Of a stretch of DNA of 64,000 nt, positions 7,146-15,417 are shown one piece after another. The DNA is from Mycobacterium sp. MYCO198283 (GTDB taxonomy: Bacteria; Actinomycetota; Actinomycetes; Mycobacteriales; Mycobacteriaceae). The position numbers were made by a program, and so were the translations under genes. Under the pieces are notes generated by a model. That model saw only the letters and a list, made by a program, of their open reading frames with translations. It was not told the DNA's origin and made no database searches. The DNA is taken from the NCBI RefSeq assembly GCF_021213805.1, contig NZ_JAJQJI010000010.1:105812-169811 (forward strand), in the 5' to 3' direction. How positions within the stretch are numbered: the stretch's first letter is position 1; the number at the start of each line of letters is the position of its first letter.

Positions 7146-8246
7146 ATGATCGACAGCGGCAACGGGGTGCGCACTCCCGTCATCGACGCCAGCGTGCACA
7201 TCTTCTTCGGGTCGAACAAGGACCTGCGCCGCAACTTCCTCAAGGAGCCGTTCCGCAGCCGCGGCTTCCCCGACTACGAGATGGACTGGTACGGCGCACC
7301 GGGCGGTGAGTACGCCACGGGCACCGAAGGGCCGGACGGCCAGTACCCGGGCTCCGATCCGGACGTCGTCGCCCAACACCTGTTCGTCGATCGCGGCGTC
7401 GACGTCGCCGTCCTGCATCCGATGACCCGCGGCATCATGCCCGACCGCCATCTGGGCACCGCCATCGCCGCGGCCCACAACGAGATGATGGTGACCCGCT
7501 GGCTCGATCACCCCGAGCACGGCGACAGGTTCCGCGGGACGCTGCGGGTGAACCCCGACGACATCGCCGGATCGCTGCGCGAGATCGACCGCTACAAGGA
7601 CCATCCGCGCATCGTGCAGCTCGGGATCCCGCTGCAGTCGCGCGAGCTGTACGGCAAGCCGCAGTTCTGGCCGCTGTGGGAAGCCGCGGTCGACGCCGGC
7701 CTGCCCGTCGCCGTGCACTTCGAGGTGGGCGCGGGCGTGATGCTCCCGCCCACGCCGAACGGGATCACCCGCACCTACGAGCAGTTCGTCGGCTTCACGG
7801 CGTTGAACTTCCTCTACCACCTGATGAACCTGATCGTCGAAGGGGTCTTCGAGCGGCTGCCGTCGTTGAAGTTCGTGTGGGCGGACGGCGCGGCAGACCT
7901 GCTGACGCCGTTCATGTGGCGCATGGACTGCTTCGGCAGGCCGCACCTCGAGCAGACGCCGTGGGCCCCGCGGATGCCCAGCGACTACCTGCCCGGCCAC
8001 GTGTATTTCGTGCAGGGCAGCCTCGACGGTCCCGGCGACGTCGACTTCGCCGGCGAATGGGCCGGGTTCACCGGCAAGGACGACATGGTGATGTACGGCT
8101 CGAGCTACCCGCACTGGCAGCTCAACGAGCTGTCGGTGCCCAGCGCGTACAGCGCCGAGCAACGCGACTCCCTGTGCTGGCGCAACGCCGCGAAGCTCTA
8201 CGCCATAGAAAGTCCTGTCATTTCGGCCGCGACGGCCGCACAGTAG
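7146..8246 (+). CDS. Amidohydrolase-2 family protein with two metal-site aspartates replaced by serine
   Basis: A 366-aa TIM-barrel protein of the ACMSD/LigY/resorcylate-decarboxylase group (amidohydrolase_2), whose members hydrolyse C-C bonds or decarboxylate. The N-terminal metal motif is D14-A-S16-V-H18 instead of the D-x-D-x-H seen in the neighbours at 8269 and 25841. The C-terminal signature is GSSYPH (318-323) where both neighbours have SDYPH or SDWPH. His191 (VAVHFEVG) is kept. The changes suggest altered metal binding or a partner role for the adjacent homologue. ATG 7146 follows GGAGG. It heads the operon 7146-10724. Confidence 0.85.
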   Translation: MIDSGNGVRTPVIDASVHIFFGSNKDLRRNFLKEPFRSRGFPDYEMDWYGAPGGEYATGTEGPDGQYPGSDPDVVAQHLFVDRGVDVAVLHPMTRGIMPDRHLGTAIAAAHNEMMVTRWLDHPEHGDRFRGTLRVNPDDIAGSLREIDRYKDHPRIVQLGIPLQSRELYGKPQFWPLWEAAVDAGLPVAVHFEVGAGVMLPPTPNGITRTYEQFVGFTALNFLYHLMNLIVEGVFERLPSLKFVWADGAADLLTPFMWRMDCFGRPHLEQTPWAPRMPSDYLPGHVYFVQGSLDGPGDVDFAGEWAGFTGKDDMVMYGSSYPHWQLNELSVPSAYSAEQRDSLCWRNAAKLYAIESPVISAATAAQ

Positions 8247-8268
8247 ATGTGGGAATAGGGAGATCACG

Positions 8269-9420
8269 ATGACACTCACAACCACCACAGCCACCCCGCG
8301 CACGCCGGCCGCCGAGCGCATCGCCGTGCGGTGCGTCGACTCCGACGTCCACCCGGCACCCCGCACCGGCGAGCTCGGCCAGTACATCCCCGAGCCCTGG
8401 CGCAGCAAGTACTTCGCCACCCGCAAGGTCGGCGACCAGATCTACTACGACGCCCCCGACTATGCGCACTCCTACGCCATGCGCGTCGACGCCTTCCCGC
8501 CGGACGGCGAGTTCGCCTGCAGCGACCCCGATCTGGCGTTCCGACAGCTCATCATGGAGGCCGGCGCGGACATCGCGGTCCTGGAGCCCGCCGCCTATCC
8601 GGCGCGGATCCCCGAGGCGAACCACGCGATGAACTGCGCGCTCAACGACTGGCAGGCCAACCACTGGCTCGACAGCCACAACAACTGGCACGAGCGCTGG
8701 CGCGGGTCGATCTGCCTGGCCATCGAGGAGCCCGAGGCCAGCGTCGCCGAAATCGAGCGCTGGGCGGGGCACCCCTACATGGCGCAGATCCTCATCAAGG
8801 CCGAACCCCGCCCGTCATGGGGCAATCCCAAGTACGACCCGATCTGGGCGGCGGCCACCAAGCACGACATCACCGTGAGCTGTCACCTGTCGCGCAGCCA
8901 CTACGACGAGCTTCCGATGCCGCCGGTGGGGTGGCCGAGCTACAACCACGACTTCATGGTCACCTACTCGCTGCTGGCGGCCAACCAGGTGATGAGCCTG
9001 ATCTTCGACGGCACCTTCGACCGGCACCCGACGCTGCGGATCGTGTTCGTCGAGCACGCGTTCACCTGGATCCTGCCGCTGATGTGGCGCATGGACAAGC
9101 TGTACGAGGCGCGCAAGGGCTGGCTGGACATCAAGCGCAAACCCAGCGAATACGTCAAGGACCACATCAAGTTCACCACCCAGCCGCTCGACTACCCCGA
9201 GGACAAGACGGAGCTGACGCGGGCGTTCGAGTGGATGGAGTGCGAGAAGATCCTGCTCTACAGCTCGGACTATCCGCACTGGACGTTCGACGATCCGCGC
9301 TGGCTGGTCAAGCACCTGCCCGAACACGCCCGGGAAGCCATCATGTTCCGCAACGGGCTGGCGACCTACCACCTGCCGGACACCGTCCCGGCACTCGAGG
9401 GTCAAGTCCGGGTTTTCTGA
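8269..9420 (+). CDS. Amidohydrolase-2 family hydrolase/decarboxylase
   Basis: A 383-aa TIM-barrel metal-dependent enzyme. It keeps the canonical features: D24-S-D26-V-H28 near the N-terminus, His206 in VSCHLS, the FVEHAFTWILPLMWRMD segment (260-276), and SSDYPHW with Asp334 and His337. Members hydrolyse C-C or amide bonds or decarboxylate aromatic and dienoic acids. It follows the serine-variant homologue at 7146 by 22 bases with a GGGAGATC ribosome site, and precedes a Rieske ferredoxin and an alpha/beta hydrolase. Hydrolysis or decarboxylation of a ring-opened intermediate fits the setting (inference). Confidence 0.9.
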   Translation: MTLTTTTATPRTPAAERIAVRCVDSDVHPAPRTGELGQYIPEPWRSKYFATRKVGDQIYYDAPDYAHSYAMRVDAFPPDGEFACSDPDLAFRQLIMEAGADIAVLEPAAYPARIPEANHAMNCALNDWQANHWLDSHNNWHERWRGSICLAIEEPEASVAEIERWAGHPYMAQILIKAEPRPSWGNPKYDPIWAAATKHDITVSCHLSRSHYDELPMPPVGWPSYNHDFMVTYSLLAANQVMSLIFDGTFDRHPTLRIVFVEHAFTWILPLMWRMDKLYEARKGWLDIKRKPSEYVKDHIKFTTQPLDYPEDKTELTRAFEWMECEKILLYSSDYPHWTFDDPRWLVKHLPEHAREAIMFRNGLATYHLPDTVPALEGQVRVF

Positions 9421-9423
9421 CCG

Positions 9424-9813
9424 ATGGACCAGCAGCAGACGCCCCGGCTGGCGCAGGGGCGGGAACACGTCGTGGCCACGGTGGACGAGATCCCGCCCGG
9501 GAAACACAAGTTGGTGCCGATCGGCCGTCACGGCGTCGGCGTCTACAACGTCAACGGCACGTTCTATGCGATCGCCAACTACTGCCCGCACGAGGGCGGG
9601 CCGTTGTGCGCCGGCCGTGCCCGCGGCCGCACCATCGTCGACGAGAACGTTCCCGGGGACGCGGTCATGGTCCGCGACATGGAGTACATCTACTGCCCGT
9701 GGCACCAGTGGGGCTTCGAGCTGTCCACCGGAACCACCGCGGTCAAGCCGGAGTGGAGCATCCGCACCTACCCCGTGCGCGTCGTCGGCAACGACGTCCT
9801 GGTGATGGCGTGA
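9424..9813 (+). CDS. Rieske-type 2Fe-2S ferredoxin
   Basis: A 129-aa single-domain Rieske protein with intact ligands Cys54-Pro-His56 (NYCPHEGG) and Cys91-Pro-Trp-His94 (YCPWHQWGF). Such proteins carry electrons from a reductase to an oxygenase. The gene sits between an amidohydrolase and an alpha/beta hydrolase, 3 bases after the former and overlapping the latter by 4. It has a longer spacer between the two ligand pairs than small dioxygenase ferredoxins. It may serve one of the two Rieske oxygenases in the window, or the amidohydrolase operon may carry its own unrecognised redox partner. Confidence 0.9.
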   Translation: MDQQQTPRLAQGREHVVATVDEIPPGKHKLVPIGRHGVGVYNVNGTFYAIANYCPHEGGPLCAGRARGRTIVDENVPGDAVMVRDMEYIYCPWHQWGFELSTGTTAVKPEWSIRTYPVRVVGNDVLVMA

Positions 9814-10724
9814 GCGCCGCACTGCAGCTGGGCTCGCCGAAGCTCAAGCGCGGCGAGAAGCTCGTCGAGATCAACGGCGGCAACGTGGTGTACGAGATCC
9901 TGGGCAAGGACGGCGACGTCATCGCGTTGACGCCGGGCGGCCGGTTCAGCAAGGACATCGACGGGCTGCGGCCGCTGGCGCAGGCGCTCGTCAAGGGCGG
10001 CTACCGCGTCCTGCTGTGGGACCGGCCGAACTGCGGCAAGTCCGACGTGCAGTTCTACGGCCAGAGCGAATCCCACATGCGCGCCGAGACGCTCTACCAG
10101 CTGATCACCACGCTCGGCGTCGGGCCGTGCATCATCGCCGGCGGCTCCGGCGGCGCCCGCGACTCGATGCTCACCACCATGCTGCACCCCGAGATCGTCA
10201 CCAAGCTGGTGGTCTGGAACATCGTCGGCGGCGTCTACGGCTCGTTCGTGCTGGGCTCCTACTACGTCATCCCGAGCATCCTCGCGGTGCGGGGCGCCGG
10301 GATGGCGGGCGTCGCCGGCGTCGCCGAGTGGCGGGAGCGCGCCGAGGCCAACCCGGCCAACCGCGACCGGATCCTCGCGCAGGACCCGGGCGCTTTCCTG
10401 AAGCTGATGCTGCGGTGGCTCAACGCCTTCGTGCCCAAGCCGGGCCAGACCATTCCCGGCGTCGAGGACGAGATGTTCGACAACATCGCGGTGCCGACGC
10501 TCATCATCCGCGGCGGCGAGAACGACCTGGACCACCCGAAGCGCACCTCGCTGGAGGTGAGCTGCCTGATCAAGGGTTCGACGCTGATCGACCCGCCGTG
10601 GCCCGAGGACGCCTGGGAGCGGGCCAGCGAGCGGCGGGCGCAGGGAAAGGTCAAGCGGTTCAACATGTTCGACACGTGGGTGCAGGCCGCACCGGCCATC
10701 CTCGAGTTCCTCAGCCGCACGTGA
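9810..10724 (+). CDS. Alpha/beta-hydrolase fold protein
   Basis: A 304-aa alpha/beta hydrolase. The nucleophile elbow is AGGSGGARDS with Ser113; an acid is probably in GGENDLDHPK and the catalytic His is not obvious near the C-terminus, where the usual H is not clearly placed. The oxyanion segment is TPGGRFS rather than HG. Family members include ring-cleavage hydrolases, esterases and haloalkane dehalogenases. The GTG start overlaps the ferredoxin stop (GTGA). As the last gene of the 7146 operon it may hydrolyse a product of the amidohydrolases. Substrate not predictable. Confidence 0.82.
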   Translation: MSAALQLGSPKLKRGEKLVEINGGNVVYEILGKDGDVIALTPGGRFSKDIDGLRPLAQALVKGGYRVLLWDRPNCGKSDVQFYGQSESHMRAETLYQLITTLGVGPCIIAGGSGGARDSMLTTMLHPEIVTKLVVWNIVGGVYGSFVLGSYYVIPSILAVRGAGMAGVAGVAEWRERAEANPANRDRILAQDPGAFLKLMLRWLNAFVPKPGQTIPGVEDEMFDNIAVPTLIIRGGENDLDHPKRTSLEVSCLIKGSTLIDPPWPEDAWERASERRAQGKVKRFNMFDTWVQAAPAILEFLSRT

Positions 10725-10729
10725 CTGCC

Positions 10730-11203
10730 TCACTCGGCCAGGATGCGCACCTCGGCGTTCAGGGACGCTTCGAGGGCCGTGTGGATGCGGCTCTCCGGAA
10801 CGCGTGCGAGATCCGCCTTGCGCAGCGTCACCTCGACGACGTCGCAGCCGTCGTCGCCGGGCGTGCGCGCGATGCGGCCGGTCAGGCCGAAGCCGGCGAG
10901 CACGCCCGCCGCGTCCTCGTCGGTGCCGCGGCTGATCCAGGTCAGGACGCCGGCGGCGGGCTCGGTGCCGAATGCCTCGTGGCACAGCGACATCGCCGTG
11001 CGCTTGAGCGCCTCGGGATCGGTTCCCGCCATCAGCAACTCGACCTCGCGGCGGTGCGCCGGCATGGCCGTCAGGTCCGCGGCGAGCAGGTCGGCACCGG
11101 TTCCGCGCACCCGCTCGGCGAGCGCCGCCATGCCGGCCACGAGTTCGTCGGCGGCCAGTTCTCCGCCGGGGTCGACGTGGACGCGCACCACCGCGGTTCT
11201 CAT
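10730..11203 (-). CDS. Hypothetical protein, 157 aa
   Basis: A 157-aa protein with no family I recognise. It begins with a beta-strand (MRTAVVRVHVDPGGEL), contains a segment about choosing between two similar halves (AALAERVRGTGADLLAADLTAMPAHRREVELLMAG), and ends in a charged helix. No membrane segments, signal peptide or metal motifs. It is transcribed opposite to its neighbours: its stop is 5 bases from the end of the hydrolase at 10724, and its start faces the 11240 operon across 36 bp. The start at 11203 was chosen because upstream extension would run into that operon. Confidence 0.6.
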   Translation of the reverse strand: MRTAVVRVHVDPGGELAADELVAGMAALAERVRGTGADLLAADLTAMPAHRREVELLMAGTDPEALKRTAMSLCHEAFGTEPAAGVLTWISRGTDEDAAGVLAGFGLTGRIARTPGDDGCDVVEVTLRKADLARVPESRIHTALEASLNAEVRILAE

Positions 11204-11239
11204 GCGCCGAAGCTTAGTGATCGAGAAGGGGTGGCCTGA

Positions 11240-12547
11240 GTGACGGCAGCCAACACCGTGTCGACCGCGCTCCGGGTCGCCGGCTGGCCGGGGTTGCGCA
11301 CCCGCCTGCTTCGCGACGGCACCGAGGACGCGGCGGCGTACCGGGCCGCCGGCGGATACCAGCCGCTCGCCGACCCCGACGCGTTGCTGGCCGAGGTGGA
11401 GCTCGCCGGACTCACCGGCCGGGGCGGCGCGGCGTTCCCGATGGCGGTCAAGCTCGCCTCGGTGCGCGCCGCGCGCCGCGCCGGCTGGCAGACCGTCGTC
11501 GTCGCCAATGGCGAGGAGGGCGAGCCGGCGTCGGTCAAGGACCGCTGGCTGCTGCGGCACCGGCCGCACCTGGTGATCGACGGGCTGCGGCTGGCGGCCG
11601 CGACGGTCGGCGCGCAGCGCGGCTACGTGTACGTCTCGGACCGCGACGGTGCCGCGGCGGTGCGGGCGGCGCTGGCCGACGCGGCGCTCGACGGGCCGGC
11701 CGTCGAGGTGGTCACCGTCGCACCCGGCTATGTGGCCGGCGAGGAGACCGCCGCGGTCCGGGCGATCAACGGCGGGCCCGCCAAACCGACGGACAAGCCG
11801 CCGCGCCCCTTCGAGGAGGGCGTCGACGGATTGCCGACGGTGGTCAGCAACGTCGAGACGTTGGCGAACCTGCCGGTCATCGTCCGCGACGGCGCACGCG
11901 AGTACCGCGCGGTCGGCACGTCGGGTTCACCGGGCACGTTCCTGGCGACGGTCACCGGCGGTGGCCGGCCGCCCGCGCTCTACGAGCTGCCGCACGGCGC
12001 GGCCTTCCCGGACCTGCTGGAACTGCACGGCGTGGCGCCGGAGCGGCTGCGCGGCGTGCTGATGGGCGGGTATTTCGCCGGGCTGCTCAACCGCGAGGTG
12101 CTCGACACGACGCTGGACCACGAGACCCTGCGCCGCCTGGGCAGCGGGCTCGGCAACGGCGCCATCGCGCTGATCGCCGACGAGTGCGCGGTCGGCGTGG
12201 CGGCGGCGGTGCTCGAGTACTTCGACCGGGAGAACGCCGGCCAGTGCGGGTCGTGCTTCAACGGCACGGCGGCGATGGCGGCGGTCGCGGCCGGGCTGCG
12301 GGACGGCACGGCCACCGCCGAGGACCTCACCCGGCTGGAGCGCTGGTCGGTGGTGCTGCGCGGGCGCGGCGCGTGCGCGACGCTGGACGCCGCCACCAAC
12401 GTCGCCGCGTCCCTGCTGCGGGCGTTCCCGCAGGAGGTGGCACGGCACGTGCAGGGCGGGGAGGCCGGCGGCTGCGGCGCCGACTGCGGATCTCAGGTCT
12501 ACCGCGCGGAACGTCCCTACGAGGTGGAGGCGGTGGTTCCGGCATGA
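11240..12547 (+). CDS. Stand-alone NuoF-like NADH:acceptor flavoprotein
   Basis: A 435-aa homologue of the FMN/NADH-binding subunit of complex I, found here without other Nuo genes. GLTGRGGAAFP (57-67) and ANGEEGEP (89-96) form the FMN/NADH site, followed by the SLBB-like domain. The C-terminal iron-sulfur region has Cys336, Cys339 and Cys379, but the first cysteine of the usual SCGxCxPC motif is Ala333. An extra CGADC pair (Cys412, Cys416) lies at the C-terminus. It overlaps the small ferredoxin gene at 12544, so NADH-to-ferredoxin electron transfer for a P450 or oxygenase is the likely role (inference). GTG start. Confidence 0.85.
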   Translation: MTAANTVSTALRVAGWPGLRTRLLRDGTEDAAAYRAAGGYQPLADPDALLAEVELAGLTGRGGAAFPMAVKLASVRAARRAGWQTVVVANGEEGEPASVKDRWLLRHRPHLVIDGLRLAAATVGAQRGYVYVSDRDGAAAVRAALADAALDGPAVEVVTVAPGYVAGEETAAVRAINGGPAKPTDKPPRPFEEGVDGLPTVVSNVETLANLPVIVRDGAREYRAVGTSGSPGTFLATVTGGGRPPALYELPHGAAFPDLLELHGVAPERLRGVLMGGYFAGLLNREVLDTTLDHETLRRLGSGLGNGAIALIADECAVGVAAAVLEYFDRENAGQCGSCFNGTAAMAAVAAGLRDGTATAEDLTRLERWSVVLRGRGACATLDAATNVAASLLRAFPQEVARHVQGGEAGGCGADCGSQVYRAERPYEVEAVVPA

Positions 12548-12771
12548 GGATTCGGCTGGACCGCACGATGTGCGACGGGTTCGGGCTGTGCGCCAAGCAC
12601 GCGCCCGACTACTTCTCGCTCGACGACTGGGGGTACGCGTCGCTGATCGGCAACGGCGACGTGCCCGAACCGGACCGAGACGCGGTGATGCGCGCCCTGC
12701 TCGACTGCCCGGTGCACGCCATCACCGAGGTGCGCGACCGTCGTCCGGCACCCGTTACGCCCGCCGACTAG
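12544..12771 (+). CDS. Ferredoxin, probably [3Fe-4S], P450-type
   Basis: A 75-aa ferredoxin with Cys10-DGFGL-Cys16 and Cys55-Pro56. The middle position of the usual CxxCxxC is Gly13, the pattern of three-iron ferredoxins that reduce actinobacterial P450s. It overlaps the NuoF-like gene by 4 bases (ATGA), so the two are translationally coupled and likely form an NADH-driven electron chain. The P450 at 17975 has its own ferredoxin at 19180, so this one may serve the second P450 (30284) or another acceptor. Confidence 0.88.
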   Translation: MRIRLDRTMCDGFGLCAKHAPDYFSLDDWGYASLIGNGDVPEPDRDAVMRALLDCPVHAITEVRDRRPAPVTPAD

Positions 12772-12814
12772 CTTTACGCGCAAACACCGAACTGTAACGC
12801 CGAGCTGCGGTAGC

Positions 12815-14515
12815 GTGAGGCCCGGCGCACGCCGCACCGACCTTCCGGAGGACGTCATCGCACCCGACGCCGCGGGCCGACCCCTGCCCCTGCTGACGCT
12901 GGACACCGAGTTCTTCTGGACCGCCGGCGCCGACGGCGAACTGCGGTTCCTCGGCTGCGAGCAGTGCCGGGCGCTGATCCATCCGCCCGCGCCGGTGTGC
13001 CGCTACTGCCGCAGCCGCGATCTCGCCGTCCGCGCGGTGTCCGGCACCGCCACGCTGGCCGGGTTCACCGTCAACCACCGGTTCAGCCTGCCCGCGCTGC
13101 CGGCGCCCTACGTGGTGGCCGAGGTCGCGATCACCGAGGATCCGCGGGTGCGGCTCACCACCAACATCGTCGACGCCGATCCGGAGACCCTGGCGCTCGG
13201 CCAGCTGGTCGAGGTGGTGTTCGAGCAGGCCGAGGATGTGTGGTTGCCGCTGTTCCGGCCCGTCACCCCGGCGCGGACCGCGCCGCTGCCCGAGGACGCG
13301 ATCGCCCCCGAGCGGTTCGCCGAGCACGTCCGGCCGATGGTCACGACGAAGAAGTTCGAGGACGCGGTCGCGCTCACCGGCATCGGCATGTCGGCGATCG
13401 GCCGCCGCCAGCTGCGCTCCCCGCTGTCGCTGACCCTCGACGCGTGCGAGGCGGCGATCGGCGACGCCGGGCTGCGTCTCGACGACATCGACGGGCTGTC
13501 GACGTACCCGGGGCCGCTGAAGGTGGCCGGCATGGGCGAGGGCGGCGTCACCGCCCTCGAGGCCGCGCTGGGCATCAAACCGACCTGGCACAACGGCACC
13601 ATGGAGACGTTCGGCCCGGGCGGCTCGGTGATCGCGGCGATGCTGGCCGTCGCGGGCGGGCTGGCGCGCCACGTGCTGTGCTTCCGGACGCTGTGGGAGT
13701 CGACCTACGCCGAGCTGATGAAGCAGGGCAGGATCACGCCGTCGATGGGTCGCACCGAGAGCTGGCAGCAGCCGTTCGGCGCCACGTCGGCGGCCCACAC
13801 GCTGGCGCAGAACGCCGGCCGGCACTTCCACCGCTACGGCACGACGCGCGAGACGCTCGGCCGCATCGCGCTCAACCAGCGCGCCAACGCCGCGCTCAAC
13901 CCGACCGCGATCTACCGCGACCCCATGACGATGGACGACTACCTGTCCGCGCGGATGATCACGACGCCGTTCGGGCTCTACGACTGCGACGTTCCGTGCG
14001 ACGGCGCCGTCGCGGTCATCGTGTCCGCGCGTGACGCCGCGGCCGACCTGGCCAAGCCGCCGGTGTTCGTCGAGGCCGTCGGCACGCAGATCATCGAGCG
14101 GCTCGACTGGGACCAGTCGACCCTCACCCACGAGCCGCAGGCGCTCGGCCAGGCCGCGCACCTGTGGTCGCGCACGTCGCTGCGGCCGGGCGACGTCGAC
14201 GTCGCCGAGCTCTACGACGGGTTCACGTTCAACTGCCTGACCTGGCTGGAAGCGCTCGGCTTCTGCGGCATCGGCGAGGCGAAGGACTTCCTGGCCGACG
14301 GCACCGCCATCGCCCGCGACGGGACCATCCCGCTGAACACCCACGGCGGGCAGCTCTCGCACGGCCGCACGCACGGCATGGGGCTCATCCACGAGGCCGT
14401 CACCCAGCTGCGCGGCGAGGGCGGTGCGCGCCAGGTCGACGACGCCCGCGTCGCCGTGGTCACCAGCGGCGGGCTCACCCCCAGCGGCGTCCTGCTGCTG
14501 CGCGCCGGGACATGA
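12815..14515 (+). CDS. DUF35 (zinc ribbon/OB-fold)-thiolase fusion, probable Ltp2-like retro-aldolase
   Basis: A 566-aa fusion. Residues 1-170 are a DUF35 domain with a zinc ribbon (Cys48, Cys51, Cys62, Cys65) and OB fold; residues from about 181 are a SCP2/Ltp-type thiolase. The expected nucleophilic cysteine is missing: the segment is METFGPGGSV. The C-terminal signature GGQLSHGRTHGMG resembles the steroid side-chain aldolase Ltp2, which works with a separate DUF35 partner and removes a short acyl-CoA unit from a beta-hydroxyacyl-CoA. Here partner and enzyme are one chain. GTG 12815 has no clear ribosome site. First gene of the run to 19380. Confidence 0.8.
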   Translation: MRPGARRTDLPEDVIAPDAAGRPLPLLTLDTEFFWTAGADGELRFLGCEQCRALIHPPAPVCRYCRSRDLAVRAVSGTATLAGFTVNHRFSLPALPAPYVVAEVAITEDPRVRLTTNIVDADPETLALGQLVEVVFEQAEDVWLPLFRPVTPARTAPLPEDAIAPERFAEHVRPMVTTKKFEDAVALTGIGMSAIGRRQLRSPLSLTLDACEAAIGDAGLRLDDIDGLSTYPGPLKVAGMGEGGVTALEAALGIKPTWHNGTMETFGPGGSVIAAMLAVAGGLARHVLCFRTLWESTYAELMKQGRITPSMGRTESWQQPFGATSAAHTLAQNAGRHFHRYGTTRETLGRIALNQRANAALNPTAIYRDPMTMDDYLSARMITTPFGLYDCDVPCDGAVAVIVSARDAAADLAKPPVFVEAVGTQIIERLDWDQSTLTHEPQALGQAAHLWSRTSLRPGDVDVAELYDGFTFNCLTWLEALGFCGIGEAKDFLADGTAIARDGTIPLNTHGGQLSHGRTHGMGLIHEAVTQLRGEGGARQVDDARVAVVTSGGLTPSGVLLLRAGT

Positions 14516-15417
14516 CCCCGCTCGCCGCCGCCGACCCGCAGCCCGTCGTCGCCGACGTCGACGGGGTGCCGATGTCGGGCCTGCGGGCCACGGCCGCCGC
14601 GCCGCGGGCCGCCGTCGTCGCCTTCCACGGCGGCGCCACGACGTCGGCCTACTTCGACTGCCCGGACCTCCCGCGGCTCTCGCTGCTGCGGCTCGGTGCG
14701 GCGCTGGGGTTCTCGGTGCTCGCGCTCGACCGGCCCGGCTATGGCGCGTCGGCCCCGCACGCCGAGTCGATGATGTCGCCGCAGTACCGGGTCGACCTGT
14801 CGTGGCGCGCCGTGGACGCGCTGCTGCCGCCGGCCGCGCGCGGCGCCGGGGTGTTCCTGCTCGGCCACTCGATCGGCTCCGAACATGCGCTGCGCCTGGC
14901 GACCGACCCGCGCGGTGCGACGCTGCTGGGCCTGGAGATTTCGGCGACCGGGCGCGCCCAGCAGCCTGCGGCCCGCCGGATCTTGGAAACCGCTGCGGTG
15001 CACGAGATCCCGAAGGGGCTGGGCGACCTGCTGTGGCGCCCCGACGCGCTGTATCCGCCGCAGAACGCCGGCGGGCGCCGCATCGCGTCGCGCGGCTGCC
15101 GCTGGGAAGGGCCCGTCGCGGCCGGGTGGCGCGAGGACCTGCCGGCCATGGCGGCCCGGCTCGACGTGCCGGTGCGCTTCAGCCTCGGCGACCACGAGCG
15201 GGTGTGGGAGAACGGTCCCGCCGCGCTGACCGCGGTGGCGGCGCTGTTCACCGCGTCGCCGCGGGCGGTGTGGCACGAACAGCACGAGGCCGGCCACAAC
15301 CTGAGCCTCGGCCACACCGCCACCGCCTATCACCTCTCGCTGCTGGCGTTCGTCGAGGAATGCGTGGCGGCGGCCGGCCTGGAGCGCACCGCGGACCACG
15401 AACGGAAGGCAGGCTGA
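14512..15417 (+). CDS. Alpha/beta-hydrolase
   Basis: A 301-aa alpha/beta hydrolase. The oxyanion motif is FHGGATTS, the nucleophile elbow LLGHSIGSE, the acid is probably in FSLGDHERVW, and the catalytic histidine is in EAGHNLSLGH, so the triad looks complete. No signal peptide. It overlaps the fusion gene stop (ATGA), which suggests a functional pair. Possible roles are thioesterase, ester hydrolase or C-C hydrolase; nothing in the sequence selects between them. Confidence 0.85.
   Translation: MTPLAAADPQPVVADVDGVPMSGLRATAAAPRAAVVAFHGGATTSAYFDCPDLPRLSLLRLGAALGFSVLALDRPGYGASAPHAESMMSPQYRVDLSWRAVDALLPPAARGAGVFLLGHSIGSEHALRLATDPRGATLLGLEISATGRAQQPAARRILETAAVHEIPKGLGDLLWRPDALYPPQNAGGRRIASRGCRWEGPVAAGWREDLPAMAARLDVPVRFSLGDHERVWENGPAALTAVAALFTASPRAVWHEQHEAGHNLSLGHTATAYHLSLLAFVEECVAAAGLERTADHERKAG

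Noticed and set aside
12755..14392. 545-aa minus-strand frame opposite the DUF35-thiolase gene
   Set aside because: Same antisense artefact; no motifs.
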